DNA of 64,000 bases from Burkholderiales bacterium (GTDB lineage: Bacteria > Pseudomonadota > Gammaproteobacteria > Burkholderiales > Burkholderiaceae_C), in contig JACRAY010000005.1 of NCBI GenBank assembly GCA_016213325.1, positions 62,001 through 126,000 of the forward strand, in the 5' to 3' direction. Shown piece by piece: positions 50,639-59,888 of the stretch (the first letter of the stretch is position 1; every line of letters begins with the position of its first letter). The notes under the pieces were generated by a model. It was not told the origin of the DNA. It ran no database searches and saw only the letters and a program-made list of their open reading frames with translations. The translations under genes and the position numbers were made by a program.

Positions 50639-51793
50639 ATGCAGGACAAGCAACTGGAACTGGCGCGCGCGCTGGTGGCGATCAAGACCGTGAGCGACTG
50701 CTCGAACCTCGAGCTGATCCACCTGGTGGGCGACGAACTGGCGAAGCACGGTGTGGCGAGCCGCCTCACCTACAACGCCGGGCGCACCAAGGCCAACCTG
50801 TTCGCCACGCTGGGCGAGGGCAAACCGGCCGGCGTCATCCTGTCCGGCCACACCGATACCGTGCCCTGGGATGGCCAGGACTGGACGGTGGACCCGCTGT
50901 CGGGCACGGTGAAGGACGGGCGCCTGTACAGCCGCGGCTCGGCCGACATGAAGGGCTTCATCGCCACGGCGGTGGCGCATGCCGGGGAGTTCCTCGCCAG
51001 CGACGCGCCGTTCGCCATCCACTTCGCCTTCAGCTACGACGAAGAAGTGGGCTGCTTCGGCGTGCGCGAGCTCATCGCCGACATGCGCGACGCCGGCATT
51101 GCGCCGCTGGCCTGCATCGTGGGCGAGCCAACGAACATGGTGCCGGCCATCGCGCACAAGGGCGTGTACCGCTACAAGTGCTGCGTGCGCGGCAAGGAGG
51201 CGCACTCGTCGCTCACGCCGCGCTCGGTCAATGCCATCGAGATGGCGGCCAAGGTGGTCGGCCGCGTGCGCGGGATGGCCGAGGACCTCGAGCGCAATGA
51301 GCCGCGCTACGAGGGTTTCGACGTGCCGTTTTCCACGGCCAGCGTCGGCCAGTTCCATGGCGGCATCGCCGACAACGTGGTGCCGCGCGACGCGGAGTTC
51401 CGCTACGAGTTCCGCAACCTGCCCACGGCCGACGCGCTGGCGATGCAGGAGCAGGTGGTGGGCTATGCGCGTTCGCTGGAGCCCGCGATGAAGCAGGTGG
51501 CCCCGGAAGCCGGGTTCCGCTTCGAGACCATCTGCGAGATCCCGTCGTTCCTGGGTTCAGCCTCCGACGCCGTCACGCGCCTCGCGCTGCGCCTGTCGGG
51601 CGAGCGTTCGACCACGCTGGTGGCTTTCGGCACCGAGGCGGGGCTGTTCAAGGACGCCGGCATCCCGACGGTGGTGTGCGGCCCCGGCAGCATCGAGCAG
51701 GCGCACCAGCCCGACGAGTTCGTAACGCTCCAGCAGTTGGAGCGCTGCGCCGCCTTCATGCGCGGCCTCGCAGCAAGTGGCCGGATAGCGTAG
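50639..51793 (+). CDS. argE: Acetylornithine deacetylase (ArgE-type M20)
   Basis: Releases ornithine from N-acetylornithine in arginine synthesis. ATG 50639 (MQDKQLELARALVAIKTVSD) gives 384 residues, the usual length; in-frame ATGs at 50609 and further upstream would add atypical residues. Metal ligands: HTDTVPWDGQ (His), GRGSADMKGF-like SRGSADMKGFI (Asp), SYDEEVGCFG (Glu). C-terminal GTEAGLFKDAGIPTVVCGPG supports ArgE over DapE. Second argE-like gene elsewhere is possible, so the pathway role is inferred. Confidence 0.85.
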   Translation: MQDKQLELARALVAIKTVSDCSNLELIHLVGDELAKHGVASRLTYNAGRTKANLFATLGEGKPAGVILSGHTDTVPWDGQDWTVDPLSGTVKDGRLYSRGSADMKGFIATAVAHAGEFLASDAPFAIHFAFSYDEEVGCFGVRELIADMRDAGIAPLACIVGEPTNMVPAIAHKGVYRYKCCVRGKEAHSSLTPRSVNAIEMAAKVVGRVRGMAEDLERNEPRYEGFDVPFSTASVGQFHGGIADNVVPRDAEFRYEFRNLPTADALAMQEQVVGYARSLEPAMKQVAPEAGFRFETICEIPSFLGSASDAVTRLALRLSGERSTTLVAFGTEAGLFKDAGIPTVVCGPGSIEQAHQPDEFVTLQQLERCAAFMRGLAASGRIA

Positions 51794-51814
51794 CGCTCAG
51801 GGCACTTCAACACG

Positions 51815-51910
51815 GGAAAGGAACGCAGAAGACGCAGAAACTACGCAGAAGACGCAGAAGAAATCCAAAAAAAATTTGGAATTCCTTCTGCGTCTTCTGC
51901 GTTCCTTTCC
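51815..51910. repeat. 'acgcagaag' hairpin repeat, copy 3 (argE / binding-protein junction)
   Basis: A 96-base inverted repeat. The outer arms of 25 bases (starting ggaaaggaacgcagaagacg at 51815 and ending 51910) are perfectly complementary; inside are two further tandem acgcagaag units and an A/T-rich loop (aaaaaaaattt). It separates convergent argE and the ABC binding-protein gene. Confidence 0.88.
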
Positions 51911-51915
51911 AAGCC

Positions 51916-53046
51916 TTATTCGCGCACTTTCCCTTGCGAATCGATCAGGGAAAGCTGCACCACCTTCGACGCCACCCGGTCCTCGGCGAAATGCACGCGG
52001 AAGCCGCCGACGCTGACGTCGTCCATGCTGTCCAGCGCCTTGCGCAGCTTGGCGCGGGTCGGGTCGCCCTTGGCGATGCGGCGCAGGCCTTCGGCAAATA
52101 CGCGCGCGGCCAGGTAGCCTTCGAGCATGTAGACGTTGGGCTTGCCGAGCTTGGCCTCCAGCGCTTCGTTCTGCAGGTCGCGCACCACGGGGATCTTGGC
52201 GCCGTCGCTCTTGGGCACCACGCGCACCACCACCACGCCCGCGCCGTCGCGGCCCAGCTCTTCGGCCAGCAGGCTTTCACCCGTATTGGAAAAGCCGTAG
52301 ATCGGGCCGCGGAAGCCCTTGGCGCGCAGGTCGCGCACGGCGTTGGCGGCCGTGCCGGGGTCGGAAATGACCAGGATCGATTCGGGGCGGCTCGCCATCG
52401 CCTTGTCGACGCTGGCCCCGACGCTGCCCGAGCCCAGCGGCGCCTTCACCAGCAGGTTGGCCCCGAAGCTGGTCATGGTGCGCTGCGCCGAATCGAGTGC
52501 GGCCAGTGACTCGCTGTCATTGCCGTGCAGGATGCCGAGCTTGCGTGCGCCCAGCGTCTCGGCATGCCGGGTGATCGCCGCCGCTTCTTCGGCATAGCCG
52601 GGCCGGATCGTGTAAACGTTGGGATACATGGCGCCGCGGAACTCGTCGGCCGCGGCCATCGGCGCGAACATCAGCGTGTCGCCGTCCTTGATGAGCGGGT
52701 AGGCGGCCGTCACCTGCGGCGACCCGTAGTAGCCGAACAGGGCCAGCACCCCCTGGTCGACCAGCTTCTTCGTGTTGTCGGCCGTGAGCTTGGGATTGCC
52801 CTGGTCGTCGATGGTGACCAGCTCGATCTTGCGCCCGCCGATGCCGCCGGCTGCGTTGAGCTTGTCGAAGTACAGCTTGGCGCCCTGGTGGAACGGTACC
52901 GCCAGCTTGGCGGCGGCACCCGTGAGCGCGATGGACTGCCCGATGACGATGGCGTTTTTCGTCACGCCCTCCTGGGCATGGGCGGCACTCGCCAGCGCCA
53001 GGGCGGCTACCATGATGCCGCGCGCAGCGGAACTCGGGAACTTCAT
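51916..53046 (-). CDS. ABC transporter substrate-binding protein (branched-chain amino acid type)
   Basis: A 376-residue periplasmic binding protein of the LivJ/LivK-like Peripla_BP_6 fold. Signal peptide MKFPSSAARGIMVAALALAS, cut near residue 24 (AHAQ). Mature protein shows IVIGQSIALTGAAAKLAVPF and GYYGSPQVTAAYPLIKDGDT, typical of the family in Burkholderiales, where many such genes are orphans without permease genes. No LivFGHM genes are adjacent, so the ligand and permease are unknown. Divergent from the molybdoenzyme gene 66 bases away. Confidence 0.9.
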   Translation of the reverse strand: MKFPSSAARGIMVAALALASAAHAQEGVTKNAIVIGQSIALTGAAAKLAVPFHQGAKLYFDKLNAAGGIGGRKIELVTIDDQGNPKLTADNTKKLVDQGVLALFGYYGSPQVTAAYPLIKDGDTLMFAPMAAADEFRGAMYPNVYTIRPGYAEEAAAITRHAETLGARKLGILHGNDSESLAALDSAQRTMTSFGANLLVKAPLGSGSVGASVDKAMASRPESILVISDPGTAANAVRDLRAKGFRGPIYGFSNTGESLLAEELGRDGAGVVVVRVVPKSDGAKIPVVRDLQNEALEAKLGKPNVYMLEGYLAARVFAEGLRRIAKGDPTRAKLRKALDSMDDVSVGGFRVHFAEDRVASKVVQLSLIDSQGKVRE

Positions 53047-53112
53047 TCGACGTCTCCTCAGGGTCGCAAGGCCGGGATCTGCGTCCCGGCGCGTGAACTA
53101 TAGGGTTAGCAC

Positions 53113-55188
53113 GTGAGTACCACCATCGGCATCTCCCCTAGCGGGACCGTCCCGCAAGGAAACCGTCAGGTTCTGGGCGCGTGCCCGCACGACTGCCCCG
53201 ATACCTGTGCGCTGGTGACGACGGTACAGGACGGTGTCGCGGTGAAGGTGCAGGGCAATCCCGCCCATCCACAGACCGGCGGCGTGCTTTGTGCCAAGGT
53301 TTCGCGCTATCCCGAGCGGACCTACGACCCCTCCCGCGTGCTGCAGCCGCTCAAGCGCACCGGGCCCAAGGGCTCGGGGCAGTTCGCCCCGGTGGGCTGG
53401 GACGAAGCGCTGGACGACATCGCGGCACGCCTGGCCGCCATTGCCGCGCGTGAACCGCAGGCCATCGTGCCCTACAGCTACGCGGGCACCATGGGGCTGG
53501 TGCAGGCCGAGAGCATTGCAGCGCGCTTCTTCCACCAGCTCGGCGCGTCGCTGCTCGATCGCACCATCTGCTCGTCGGCCGGCACCGAAGCCCTGGTCCA
53601 CACGCTGGGCGGCAAGGTCGGCATGAAGGTGGAGTTTTTCGCGCAATCGCGGCTGATCGTCATCTGGGGCAGCAACTCCATCACCAGCAACCTGCACTTC
53701 TGGCGCATCGCCCAGGAGGCCAAGCGCAACGGCGCGAAGCTGGTGTGCATAGACCCGCGCCGAACCGACACCGCCCAGAAATGCCATGAACACATCCAGC
53801 TGCTGCCCGGCACCGACGCGGCGCTGGCGCTCGCTGTGATGCACGAGCTCATCGTCAACGACTGGCTGGACCACGACTACATCGCGCAGCACACGCTGGG
53901 CTGGGAAGGCCTGCGCGAGCGCGCGCTGCGCTGGACGCCCGAGCGCGCGGCCGAAACCTGCGGCGTGCCGGTGGAGCAGGTGCGGTCGCTGGCGCGCGAT
54001 TACGGCACCACGAAACCGGCCGCCATCCGCCTGAACTACGGCATGCAGCGCGTGCGTGGCGGCGCCAACGCCGTGCGCGCGGTGGCGTGCCTGCCCGCGC
54101 TCACCGGCGCCTGGCGGCATCGCGCGGGCGGCGTGCTGCTGTCCAGCTCGGGCATGTTCCCGGTGGACAAGGCCGCCCTGCAGCGGCCCGACCTGCTGGC
54201 CGGGCGCACCCCGCGCACCATCAACATGGTGACCATAGGCGACGACCTGCTCAGGCCCACGTCGCCGTCGTTCGGCCCGCGCATCGAGGCGCTGGTGGTC
54301 TACAACAGCAACCCGGTGGCGGTAGCGCCCGAGTCGGGCAAGGTGGTGGCGGGCTTTGCGCGCGAGGACCTGTTCACCGTGGTGCTGGAGCACTTCCGCA
54401 CCGACACCGCCGACTACGCCGACTACATCCTGCCGGCCACCACGCAGCTTGAACACTGGGACGTGCACCTGTCCTACGGCCATACCGACGTTCTGCTGAA
54501 CCGCCCCGCCATCGAGCCGGTCGGCCAGGCCCGGCCCAACACGCAGGTGTTCCGCGAGCTGGCGTCGCGCATGGGATTCACCGACCCGTGCTTCGCCGAC
54601 GACGACCTGGCCCTGTGCCGCACGGCGTATGGCGACCAGGTCGACTTCGGCGAGCTGCTGGCCAAGGGCTTCGCCACCCTGGAGATTCCCGATGCGCCGT
54701 TTGCCGAAGGCAGGTTCCCCACGCCCTCGGGCAAGTGCGAGTTCTTCAGCGAACGCGTCGCGCGCATGGGGCTCGACGGCTTGCCCGACTACCTGCCCAA
54801 CTACGAGGCGCCGGGCACGTCGGCGCATTACCCGCTGGCGATGATCTCGCCGCCGGCCCGCAACTTCCTCAACTCCAGCTTCGTCAACGTACCCAGCCTG
54901 CGCGAGGCCGAGCGCGAGCCCCTGCTCGAAATCCACCCCCAGGATGCCGCCGCGCGGGGCATCGCGAATGGCGCGGTCGTGCGCGTCTTCAACGACCGTG
55001 GCGAATACCTGGTGAAGGCCGAGGTCTCGGATCGTGCGCGCGCGGGCGTGGTCAACGGCCTGGGCGTTTGGTGGCGCAAGTTCGGGCTGGCCGGCACCAA
55101 CGTGAACCAGCTCACCAGCCAGAAGCTGACCGACCTGGGCCGGGGGCCGGTCTTCTATGACTGCCTCGTCGAAGTGCAGCCGGTGTGA
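53113..55188 (+). CDS. Molybdopterin-dependent oxidoreductase (DMSO reductase family)
   Basis: A 691-residue molybdo-bis(MGD) enzyme. GTG start at 53113. N-terminal 4Fe-4S site is CPHDCPDTCAL with the distal Cys in GGVLCAKVSRYPE; the MGD region includes IVIWGSNSITSNLHFWR and later YNSNPVAVAPESG and GRFPTPSGKCEFFSE. Residue equivalent to the metal ligand lies near SSAGTEALVHT (Ser/Cys uncertain). No signal peptide is evident, suggesting a cytosolic location, and no electron-transfer partner gene is adjacent. Substrate unknown; DMSO, formate and thiosulfate branches cannot be separated here. Confidence 0.85.
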   Translation: MSTTIGISPSGTVPQGNRQVLGACPHDCPDTCALVTTVQDGVAVKVQGNPAHPQTGGVLCAKVSRYPERTYDPSRVLQPLKRTGPKGSGQFAPVGWDEALDDIAARLAAIAAREPQAIVPYSYAGTMGLVQAESIAARFFHQLGASLLDRTICSSAGTEALVHTLGGKVGMKVEFFAQSRLIVIWGSNSITSNLHFWRIAQEAKRNGAKLVCIDPRRTDTAQKCHEHIQLLPGTDAALALAVMHELIVNDWLDHDYIAQHTLGWEGLRERALRWTPERAAETCGVPVEQVRSLARDYGTTKPAAIRLNYGMQRVRGGANAVRAVACLPALTGAWRHRAGGVLLSSSGMFPVDKAALQRPDLLAGRTPRTINMVTIGDDLLRPTSPSFGPRIEALVVYNSNPVAVAPESGKVVAGFAREDLFTVVLEHFRTDTADYADYILPATTQLEHWDVHLSYGHTDVLLNRPAIEPVGQARPNTQVFRELASRMGFTDPCFADDDLALCRTAYGDQVDFGELLAKGFATLEIPDAPFAEGRFPTPSGKCEFFSERVARMGLDGLPDYLPNYEAPGTSAHYPLAMISPPARNFLNSSFVNVPSLREAEREPLLEIHPQDAAARGIANGAVVRVFNDRGEYLVKAEVSDRARAGVVNGLGVWWRKFGLAGTNVNQLTSQKLTDLGRGPVFYDCLVEVQPV

Positions 55189-56285
55189 GAAGGGCCTGGC
55201 GCGTGGGACTGGCAGCAGCGGCGGTGATGGCGGCAGGTGCGGTGTTCGCGCTGGGTGGCTGCGCCAACCTGGGCTACTACGCCAGCGCGGCCAGCGGCCA
55301 CCTGAAGGTGCTGGGCGCCGCCAAGCCGGTCAGGGACTGGCTGGCCGACGAGTCCACGCCGCAGCGGGTCAAGGACAAGCTGGCGCTCGCGCAGCGCATC
55401 CGCGCCTTCGCGGTGACCGAGCTGCACCTGCCCGACAACGCCAGCTACCACCGCTATGCCGACCTGGGACGCAGCGCCGTGATCTGGAACGTGGTGGCGG
55501 CGCCCGAATACTCGCTGGAACTGAAGTCGTGGTGCTTTCCGGTGACCGGCTGCGTCGGCTACCGCGGGCACTTCGACGAAGCCAAGGCGCGCGCCGAATC
55601 CGCTGAACTGGCGCAGCAGGGCTACGAGACCAGCGTGTACCCGGTGCCGGCCTATTCGACGCTCGGGTGGCTCAACTGGGCGGGCGGCGACCCGCTGCTC
55701 AACACCTTCATCCACTACCCTGAGGGCGAGCTGGCGCGGCTGATCTTCCACGAACTGGCGCACCAGGTGCTGTACACCCGGGACGACACGATGTTCAACG
55801 AGTCGTTCGCGGTGGCTGTGGAGCGCCTGGGTGGCGCGCGCTGGCTGGCGACGCACGCGTCCGAGCAGGCGCGGCAGGAGTACGCCGAGTTCGACGCACG
55901 CCGCCGCCAGTTCCGCGCATTGCAGCAGAAGGCGCGCGAGCGCCTGAAGTCCGTGTACCAGCAGGCCGAGTTGCCGCTGGCCGAGCGTGCGGCGCTGAAG
56001 CAGCAGGCCATGCAGGCGTTCCGCGACGACTACCAGCGGCTGCGCGCCACCTGGCCGGGCGATGCGGCGCGCTGGCGCGGCTACGACCTGTGGGTGGAAC
56101 GCGCCAACAACGCGGCCTTCGGCGCGCAGGCGGCCTACGACGAACTGGTGCCGGGCTTCGAGGCCTTGTTCCGCGCCAACGGCGGCGACTGGCGGCGGTT
56201 TTATGATGCGGCCAGCCAGCTCGCCAGGCTCCCGAAGGACGAGCGCCGCCGGCAGCTCAAGACCAAGGAGACCCCAGGTGCCTGA
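55185..56285 (+). CDS. Putative lipoprotein aminopeptidase
   Basis: A 366-residue protein of the putative-aminopeptidase family (pfam Aminopep type). GTG start at 55185 overlaps the molybdoenzyme stop by 4 bases. N-terminal hydrophobic segment ends in GGCANLGYY, consistent with a lipobox and lipidated Cys26. Zinc-protease motif HELAH in RLIFHELAHQVLYTRDD with a downstream Glu (FNESFAVAVERLGG), giving the HExxH...E arrangement of gluzincins. Peptidase activity is inferred. Same transcript as the molybdoenzyme. Confidence 0.82.
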   Translation: MRRAWRVGLAAAAVMAAGAVFALGGCANLGYYASAASGHLKVLGAAKPVRDWLADESTPQRVKDKLALAQRIRAFAVTELHLPDNASYHRYADLGRSAVIWNVVAAPEYSLELKSWCFPVTGCVGYRGHFDEAKARAESAELAQQGYETSVYPVPAYSTLGWLNWAGGDPLLNTFIHYPEGELARLIFHELAHQVLYTRDDTMFNESFAVAVERLGGARWLATHASEQARQEYAEFDARRRQFRALQQKARERLKSVYQQAELPLAERAALKQQAMQAFRDDYQRLRATWPGDAARWRGYDLWVERANNAAFGAQAAYDELVPGFEALFRANGGDWRRFYDAASQLARLPKDERRRQLKTKETPGA

Positions 56286-56679
56286 AATCCATATCGAACG
56301 CGTCCACAGCCTCGGCCTCGCGGCGGCGCGCAAGCTCGCTTTCCGCTGGGCCGAGACGGCGGAAGAGAAGCTCGACATGGAGTGCACTTACGAAGAGGGC
56401 AAGACCTCCGACCTCGTGAGCTTCACGCGCGCCGGGGTGAACGGCGAACTGAAGGTCACCAAGGACCACTTCGTGCTCGATGCCCGGCTGGGCTTCCTGC
56501 TCGGCGCGTTCAAGGAGCGCATCGAGACCGAGATCGTGAAGAACCTCGACAAGCTGCTGGCCGAGAAGGACCCGCACAAGGCCTGGGACAGCGCAGTGGC
56601 GAAACACGGCGAGAAGAAGAAGGAAAAGGAAAAGACAGCGCCTGCGAAGAAGGCACCGGCCGCGAAGAAGGCGAAGTGA
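56278..56679 (+). CDS. Polyhydroxyalkanoic acid system protein
   Basis: A 133-residue protein of the PHA-system (PHA_gran_rgn) family, GTG start at 56278 overlapping the aminopeptidase by 8 bases. Core blocks: RVHSLGLAAARKLAFRWAET and FVLDARLGFLLGAFKERIET. The C terminus is a lysine/alanine-rich tail (AKKAPAAKKAK). Such proteins accompany polyhydroxyalkanoate granule genes; it converges on the acyl-CoA-binding protein gene 12 bases away. Confidence 0.8.
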   Translation: MPEIHIERVHSLGLAAARKLAFRWAETAEEKLDMECTYEEGKTSDLVSFTRAGVNGELKVTKDHFVLDARLGFLLGAFKERIETEIVKNLDKLLAEKDPHKAWDSAVAKHGEKKKEKEKTAPAKKAPAAKKAK

Positions 56680-56691
56680 AGACTGTGCGGG

Positions 56692-56946
56692 TCAGCTGAG
56701 CGAGTTGATCAGGTCCACGTACTGCTGCATCGCGTCGTCGCTCGACGTGCCCTTCATGCCGTTCCACGCGTCCCACTTGGCGCGGCCCACCATGTCGCCG
56801 AAGCCGGGCTTCTTGTCGGTGTTGTCACCGGCCGTGGCCTGCTTGTACAGCGCGTAGATCTTCAGCAGCGTGGCGTTGTCCGGGCGCTCGGACAGGTTCT
56901 TCGAATTGGCGACGGCGGTTTCGAACGCCTGCTTCAGGTCGGCCAT
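56692..56946 (-). CDS. Acyl-CoA-binding protein
   Basis: An 84-residue, full-length ACBP. The block LLKIYALYKQATAGDNTDKK and the later DMVGRAKWDAWNGMKGTSSD carry the family's acyl-CoA contacts (Lys and Tyr residues). These four-helix proteins are frequent in eukaryotes and found in many Burkholderiales. Its position next to the WS/DGAT enzyme suggests it buffers the acyl-CoA donor pool. Confidence 0.93.
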   Translation of the reverse strand: MADLKQAFETAVANSKNLSERPDNATLLKIYALYKQATAGDNTDKKPGFGDMVGRAKWDAWNGMKGTSSDDAMQQYVDLINSLS

Positions 56947-57084
56947 GGGTCATCTCCTTGAGTTGTGCATCTACCTTTTGTCCCTGCGGGCAGGTAACGT
57001 CGCGCTATCTTAAAGTCGCGGCCCCGGCCAGAATAGGGGCGCCTCCCAACAGCCAGCATAAAAATCGCCAGGAGACTCCAGCCC

Positions 57085-58617
57085 ATGGTCACCCGCATCG
57101 TCGCCCAGGAGGTCGCCGCACAGGCCACGCAACAAGCGCGCAAGGCCGCGGGCCGCGTGGGCCGCACGGCGCAGCGCGCCGCCACCGGTGTGCTGGGCCT
57201 GGCCGGCGAGCGCATGTCGAAGGTCGATACGGCATGGCTGCGCATGGACTCCGCGAGCAACCTGATGATGATCGTCGGGGTGTGGACGCTCAAGCCCGGC
57301 ATCCGCTACGAAGACCTGTGCGCCCGCGTCGAGGAGCGCCTGCTCAAGTACCACCGCTTCCGCCAGCGCGTGCAGGAAGACGCGGCGGGTGCCACCTGGG
57401 TCGAGCACAAGGTCGACGTGCGCCAGCACGTGGTGCGCGAGAAGTTGCCCAGGCATGGCAAGGGCGAGCACGAGGCCGCGCTGCAGAAGCGCCTGGGCGA
57501 GTTGGCCATGATCCCGCTGGACCGCAAGCGGCCCCTGTGGCAGTTCCACCTGGTCGAAGACTACGACGGCGGCAGCGCCCTGATGGTGCGCATCCACCAC
57601 TGCATCGCCGACGGCATCGCGCTGATCTCGGTGACGATGTCGCTGGTCGACGGCGGCCTGCCGCCGCCCGAGCGGCGCCGGAAGAACGCGCCCGCCGGCG
57701 CCGAAGACTGGATCGCCGACACGCTGATCAAGCCGCTGACCGACGTGACGGTGAGGATGCTCGACGCCGCGGGCGAGGGCGCTGCCAAGGGGCTCGGCAT
57801 GTTGCGCGACCCGCAGAAAGGCATGTCGGGATCGATCGACATGGCCCGCCTCGCCTACCAGGTGGTGAGCGACGCCGCGGCGCTGGCGCTGATGCCCGAC
57901 GACTCGAAGACGCGCCTGAAGGGCAAGCCCGGGCAGCGCAAGCGCGTGGCCTGGTGCGCACCGCTGCCGCTGGACGAAGTGAAGGCGGTGGGCAAGGCGT
58001 TGAACTGCTCGGTGAACGACGTGCTCCTCTCCTGCGTGGCCGGCGCGATCGGCGAATACCTGCGCAACCTGGGCGACGAGGTGGCGGGCCAGGAGATCCG
58101 CGCGATGATCCCGGTCAACCTGCGGCCGCTGGACCAGGCCTACAAGCTGGGCAACCGCTTCGGGCTGGTGCCGCTGGTGCTGCCGATCGGCATGGCCAAC
58201 CCGATCGAGCGCGTGTACGAAGTGCGCCGCCGCATGAATGCGCTGAAGGGCAGCACGCAGCCGCTGCTGGCTTTCGGGCTGCTGGCCGTGGCAGGCCTGC
58301 TGATCAAGCCCGCGCAGGACGTGATGCTGAACCTGTTCGGGCGCAAGACCACGGCGGTCATGACCAACGTGCCCGGGCCGCGCGACAAGCTCAAGTTCCT
58401 GGGCGCCACGCTGGAACAGAGCATGTTCTGGGTGCCGCAGTCGGGCGACATCGGGCTGGGGGTGTCCATCCTCAGCTACGGCGGCGGCGTGCAGTTCGGC
58501 GTGATCACCGATACCACCTTGTGCCCCGACCCGCAGAAGATCATCGACGAGTTCGAGCCCGAGTTCGCCAAGCTGTCGCTCGTCACCCTGATGCTGCCCT
58601 GGGGAGAGGCACAATAG
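57085..58617 (+). CDS. Wax ester synthase / diacylglycerol acyltransferase (WS/DGAT)
   Basis: A bifunctional acyltransferase of 510 residues that esterifies long-chain alcohols or diacylglycerol with acyl-CoA, forming neutral-lipid inclusions. The catalytic HHxxxDG motif is intact (HHCIADG, 171-177). Other WS/DGAT blocks: RPLWQFHLVEDYDGGSALMV, NCSVNDVLLSCVAGAI and the VTNVPGPRDKLKFLGA-like stretch (MTNVPGPRDKLKFLGATL). The N-terminal 40 residues are a basic, Ala/Arg-rich extension not in the core family. Divergent from acbP across 138 bases. Confidence 0.92.
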   Translation: MVTRIVAQEVAAQATQQARKAAGRVGRTAQRAATGVLGLAGERMSKVDTAWLRMDSASNLMMIVGVWTLKPGIRYEDLCARVEERLLKYHRFRQRVQEDAAGATWVEHKVDVRQHVVREKLPRHGKGEHEAALQKRLGELAMIPLDRKRPLWQFHLVEDYDGGSALMVRIHHCIADGIALISVTMSLVDGGLPPPERRRKNAPAGAEDWIADTLIKPLTDVTVRMLDAAGEGAAKGLGMLRDPQKGMSGSIDMARLAYQVVSDAAALALMPDDSKTRLKGKPGQRKRVAWCAPLPLDEVKAVGKALNCSVNDVLLSCVAGAIGEYLRNLGDEVAGQEIRAMIPVNLRPLDQAYKLGNRFGLVPLVLPIGMANPIERVYEVRRRMNALKGSTQPLLAFGLLAVAGLLIKPAQDVMLNLFGRKTTAVMTNVPGPRDKLKFLGATLEQSMFWVPQSGDIGLGVSILSYGGGVQFGVITDTTLCPDPQKIIDEFEPEFAKLSLVTLMLPWGEAQ

Positions 58618-58624
58618 CGGCCCG

Positions 58625-59380
58625 ATGACCGCGCCGTACCGCCACTTTCCCTTCCCGCTCAACGTCTACGCCCACATCGTCGCGCACGGCGGCGCGACGC
58701 CGGACTACCTGCATTACGGGCTGTTCGCACCGGGCTGCGAGACTATCGCGCAGGCGCAGGCGCATTCGACCCAGCTGGTACTGGACCACCTGCTCCCGCC
58801 GCCAGCGCGCATCCTCGAAGTCGGCACGGGCCTCGGCGCCACGTTCGCAAAGCTGCAGCAGCGCGGCTACGAGGTCACGGGCGTGAACCCCGACGCGCAC
58901 CAGATCGCGTACGCGAAGGAACACTTCGGCACCGGCGAGGGCATCGTGCAGTCGCGCTGGGAAGAGTTCGACGCTGGCGGCCGGCAGTGGGACGCGGTGC
59001 TGTTCCAGGAGTCGTCGCAGTACATCGCGCCGCACGACATCTTCTCGCGAGCACCTGCGCCCATGGTGCTGATCGTCGATGAAGTCCGGCTGAAGCCGCA
59101 GGCAACGGGTTTGAACCTGCTGGCCGACGTGTTGCAGGCCGCGCAGGCCAACGGCTTCACGCTGTCGCGGCACATCGACCTGTCGCAGATGGCGGCGCCG
59201 ACCGTGGACCACCTCCTGCACATGACCGCGCTGCTGCGCGGCGAACTCATGGCGCAGCTGGGCGTAAGCGCGCAGCAGCTCGACGGGCTGGACCGCTCCA
59301 ACGAGGACTACCGCCGCAAGTACGCCGACGGCAGCTACGGCTACGTGCTGCTGGCTTTCATTCGGACTCAGCGGAGCTGA
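58625..59380 (+). CDS. SAM-dependent methyltransferase
   Basis: A 251-residue class I methyltransferase. SAM-binding loop ILEVGTGLGATFAKLQQRGY (motif I with E-x-G-x-G-x-G), acidic residue in VTGVNPDAHQI, and motif IV-like WDAVLFQESSQYI. The protein starts MTAPYRHFPFPLNVYAHIVA, an aromatic-rich N terminus. No substrate motif known. Begins 8 bases after the WS/DGAT stop and overlaps the hemerythrin gene (opposite strand) by 23 bases at its 3' end. Confidence 0.82.
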   Translation: MTAPYRHFPFPLNVYAHIVAHGGATPDYLHYGLFAPGCETIAQAQAHSTQLVLDHLLPPPARILEVGTGLGATFAKLQQRGYEVTGVNPDAHQIAYAKEHFGTGEGIVQSRWEEFDAGGRQWDAVLFQESSQYIAPHDIFSRAPAPMVLIVDEVRLKPQATGLNLLADVLQAAQANGFTLSRHIDLSQMAAPTVDHLLHMTALLRGELMAQLGVSAQQLDGLDRSNEDYRRKYADGSYGYVLLAFIRTQRS

Positions 59381-59828
59381 CCGGCACCTTGTCGAAGCGG
59401 AAAGTCGCGAACTCCGCCTCGTAGTCCTTGGCGAGCTTCGTCTTCTGCTGCTCGGTGAGCACCTTGCCCGCCAGCTGGAAGATGGTGTGCTCCTCGTCTT
59501 CGAGGTGGTGCTCCACCTTGTGGCGCAGCTCGCCGAACTTGGCGCCCCAACCCCCGGCGCCCGCCCCCAGCTCGTCGAGCGCCTTCACCATTTCGTCCAT
59601 CTCGTGGTGTTCGGCCATGCCGTGCCGCGCCTGCCCCATGCTGGCGTTGTGCTCGATCAGCGGCAGGTAGAAGCAGCGCTCCTCGGCGGCGGCATGCGCC
59701 GCCAGCTCGCGCTTCAGTTCGCGATAGATCTCGTCGCGCTCGGGGCTGCCGGGTTTTGAGTCGCTGATCCGGGCGGCCAGGGCACGCTGCGTGTCATGGC
59801 TCAGGCGCAATGCTTCGAAAATGTTCAT
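59358..59828 (-). CDS. Hemerythrin-like (HHE) protein
   Basis: A 156-residue four-helix hemerythrin HHE-domain protein. Candidate di-iron ligands: His11 in LRLSHDTQ, the His in AAHAAAEERCFYLPLIEHNA and the HHLEDEEHTIF block near the C terminus. Proposed roles include oxygen or NO sensing and iron storage; none is proven here. It is the last gene of the minus-strand run phasin-patatin-tetR-TPR-hemerythrin and converges on the methyltransferase with a 23-base overlap. Confidence 0.88.
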   Translation of the reverse strand: MNIFEALRLSHDTQRALAARISDSKPGSPERDEIYRELKRELAAHAAAEERCFYLPLIEHNASMGQARHGMAEHHEMDEMVKALDELGAGAGGWGAKFGELRHKVEHHLEDEEHTIFQLAGKVLTEQQKTKLAKDYEAEFATFRFDKVPVSSAESE

Positions 59829-59888
59829 GGTCGCCCAGCCTAGGGGCGCCGCGCCAGCACAGCTGTAGTCCCGCAGCCCTAGCGGCTG

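Noticed and set aside
53098..54936. A long minus-strand frame opposite the molybdoenzyme
   Set aside because: Antisense shadow without motifs; the plus-strand molybdoenzyme has clear cluster and MGD motifs.
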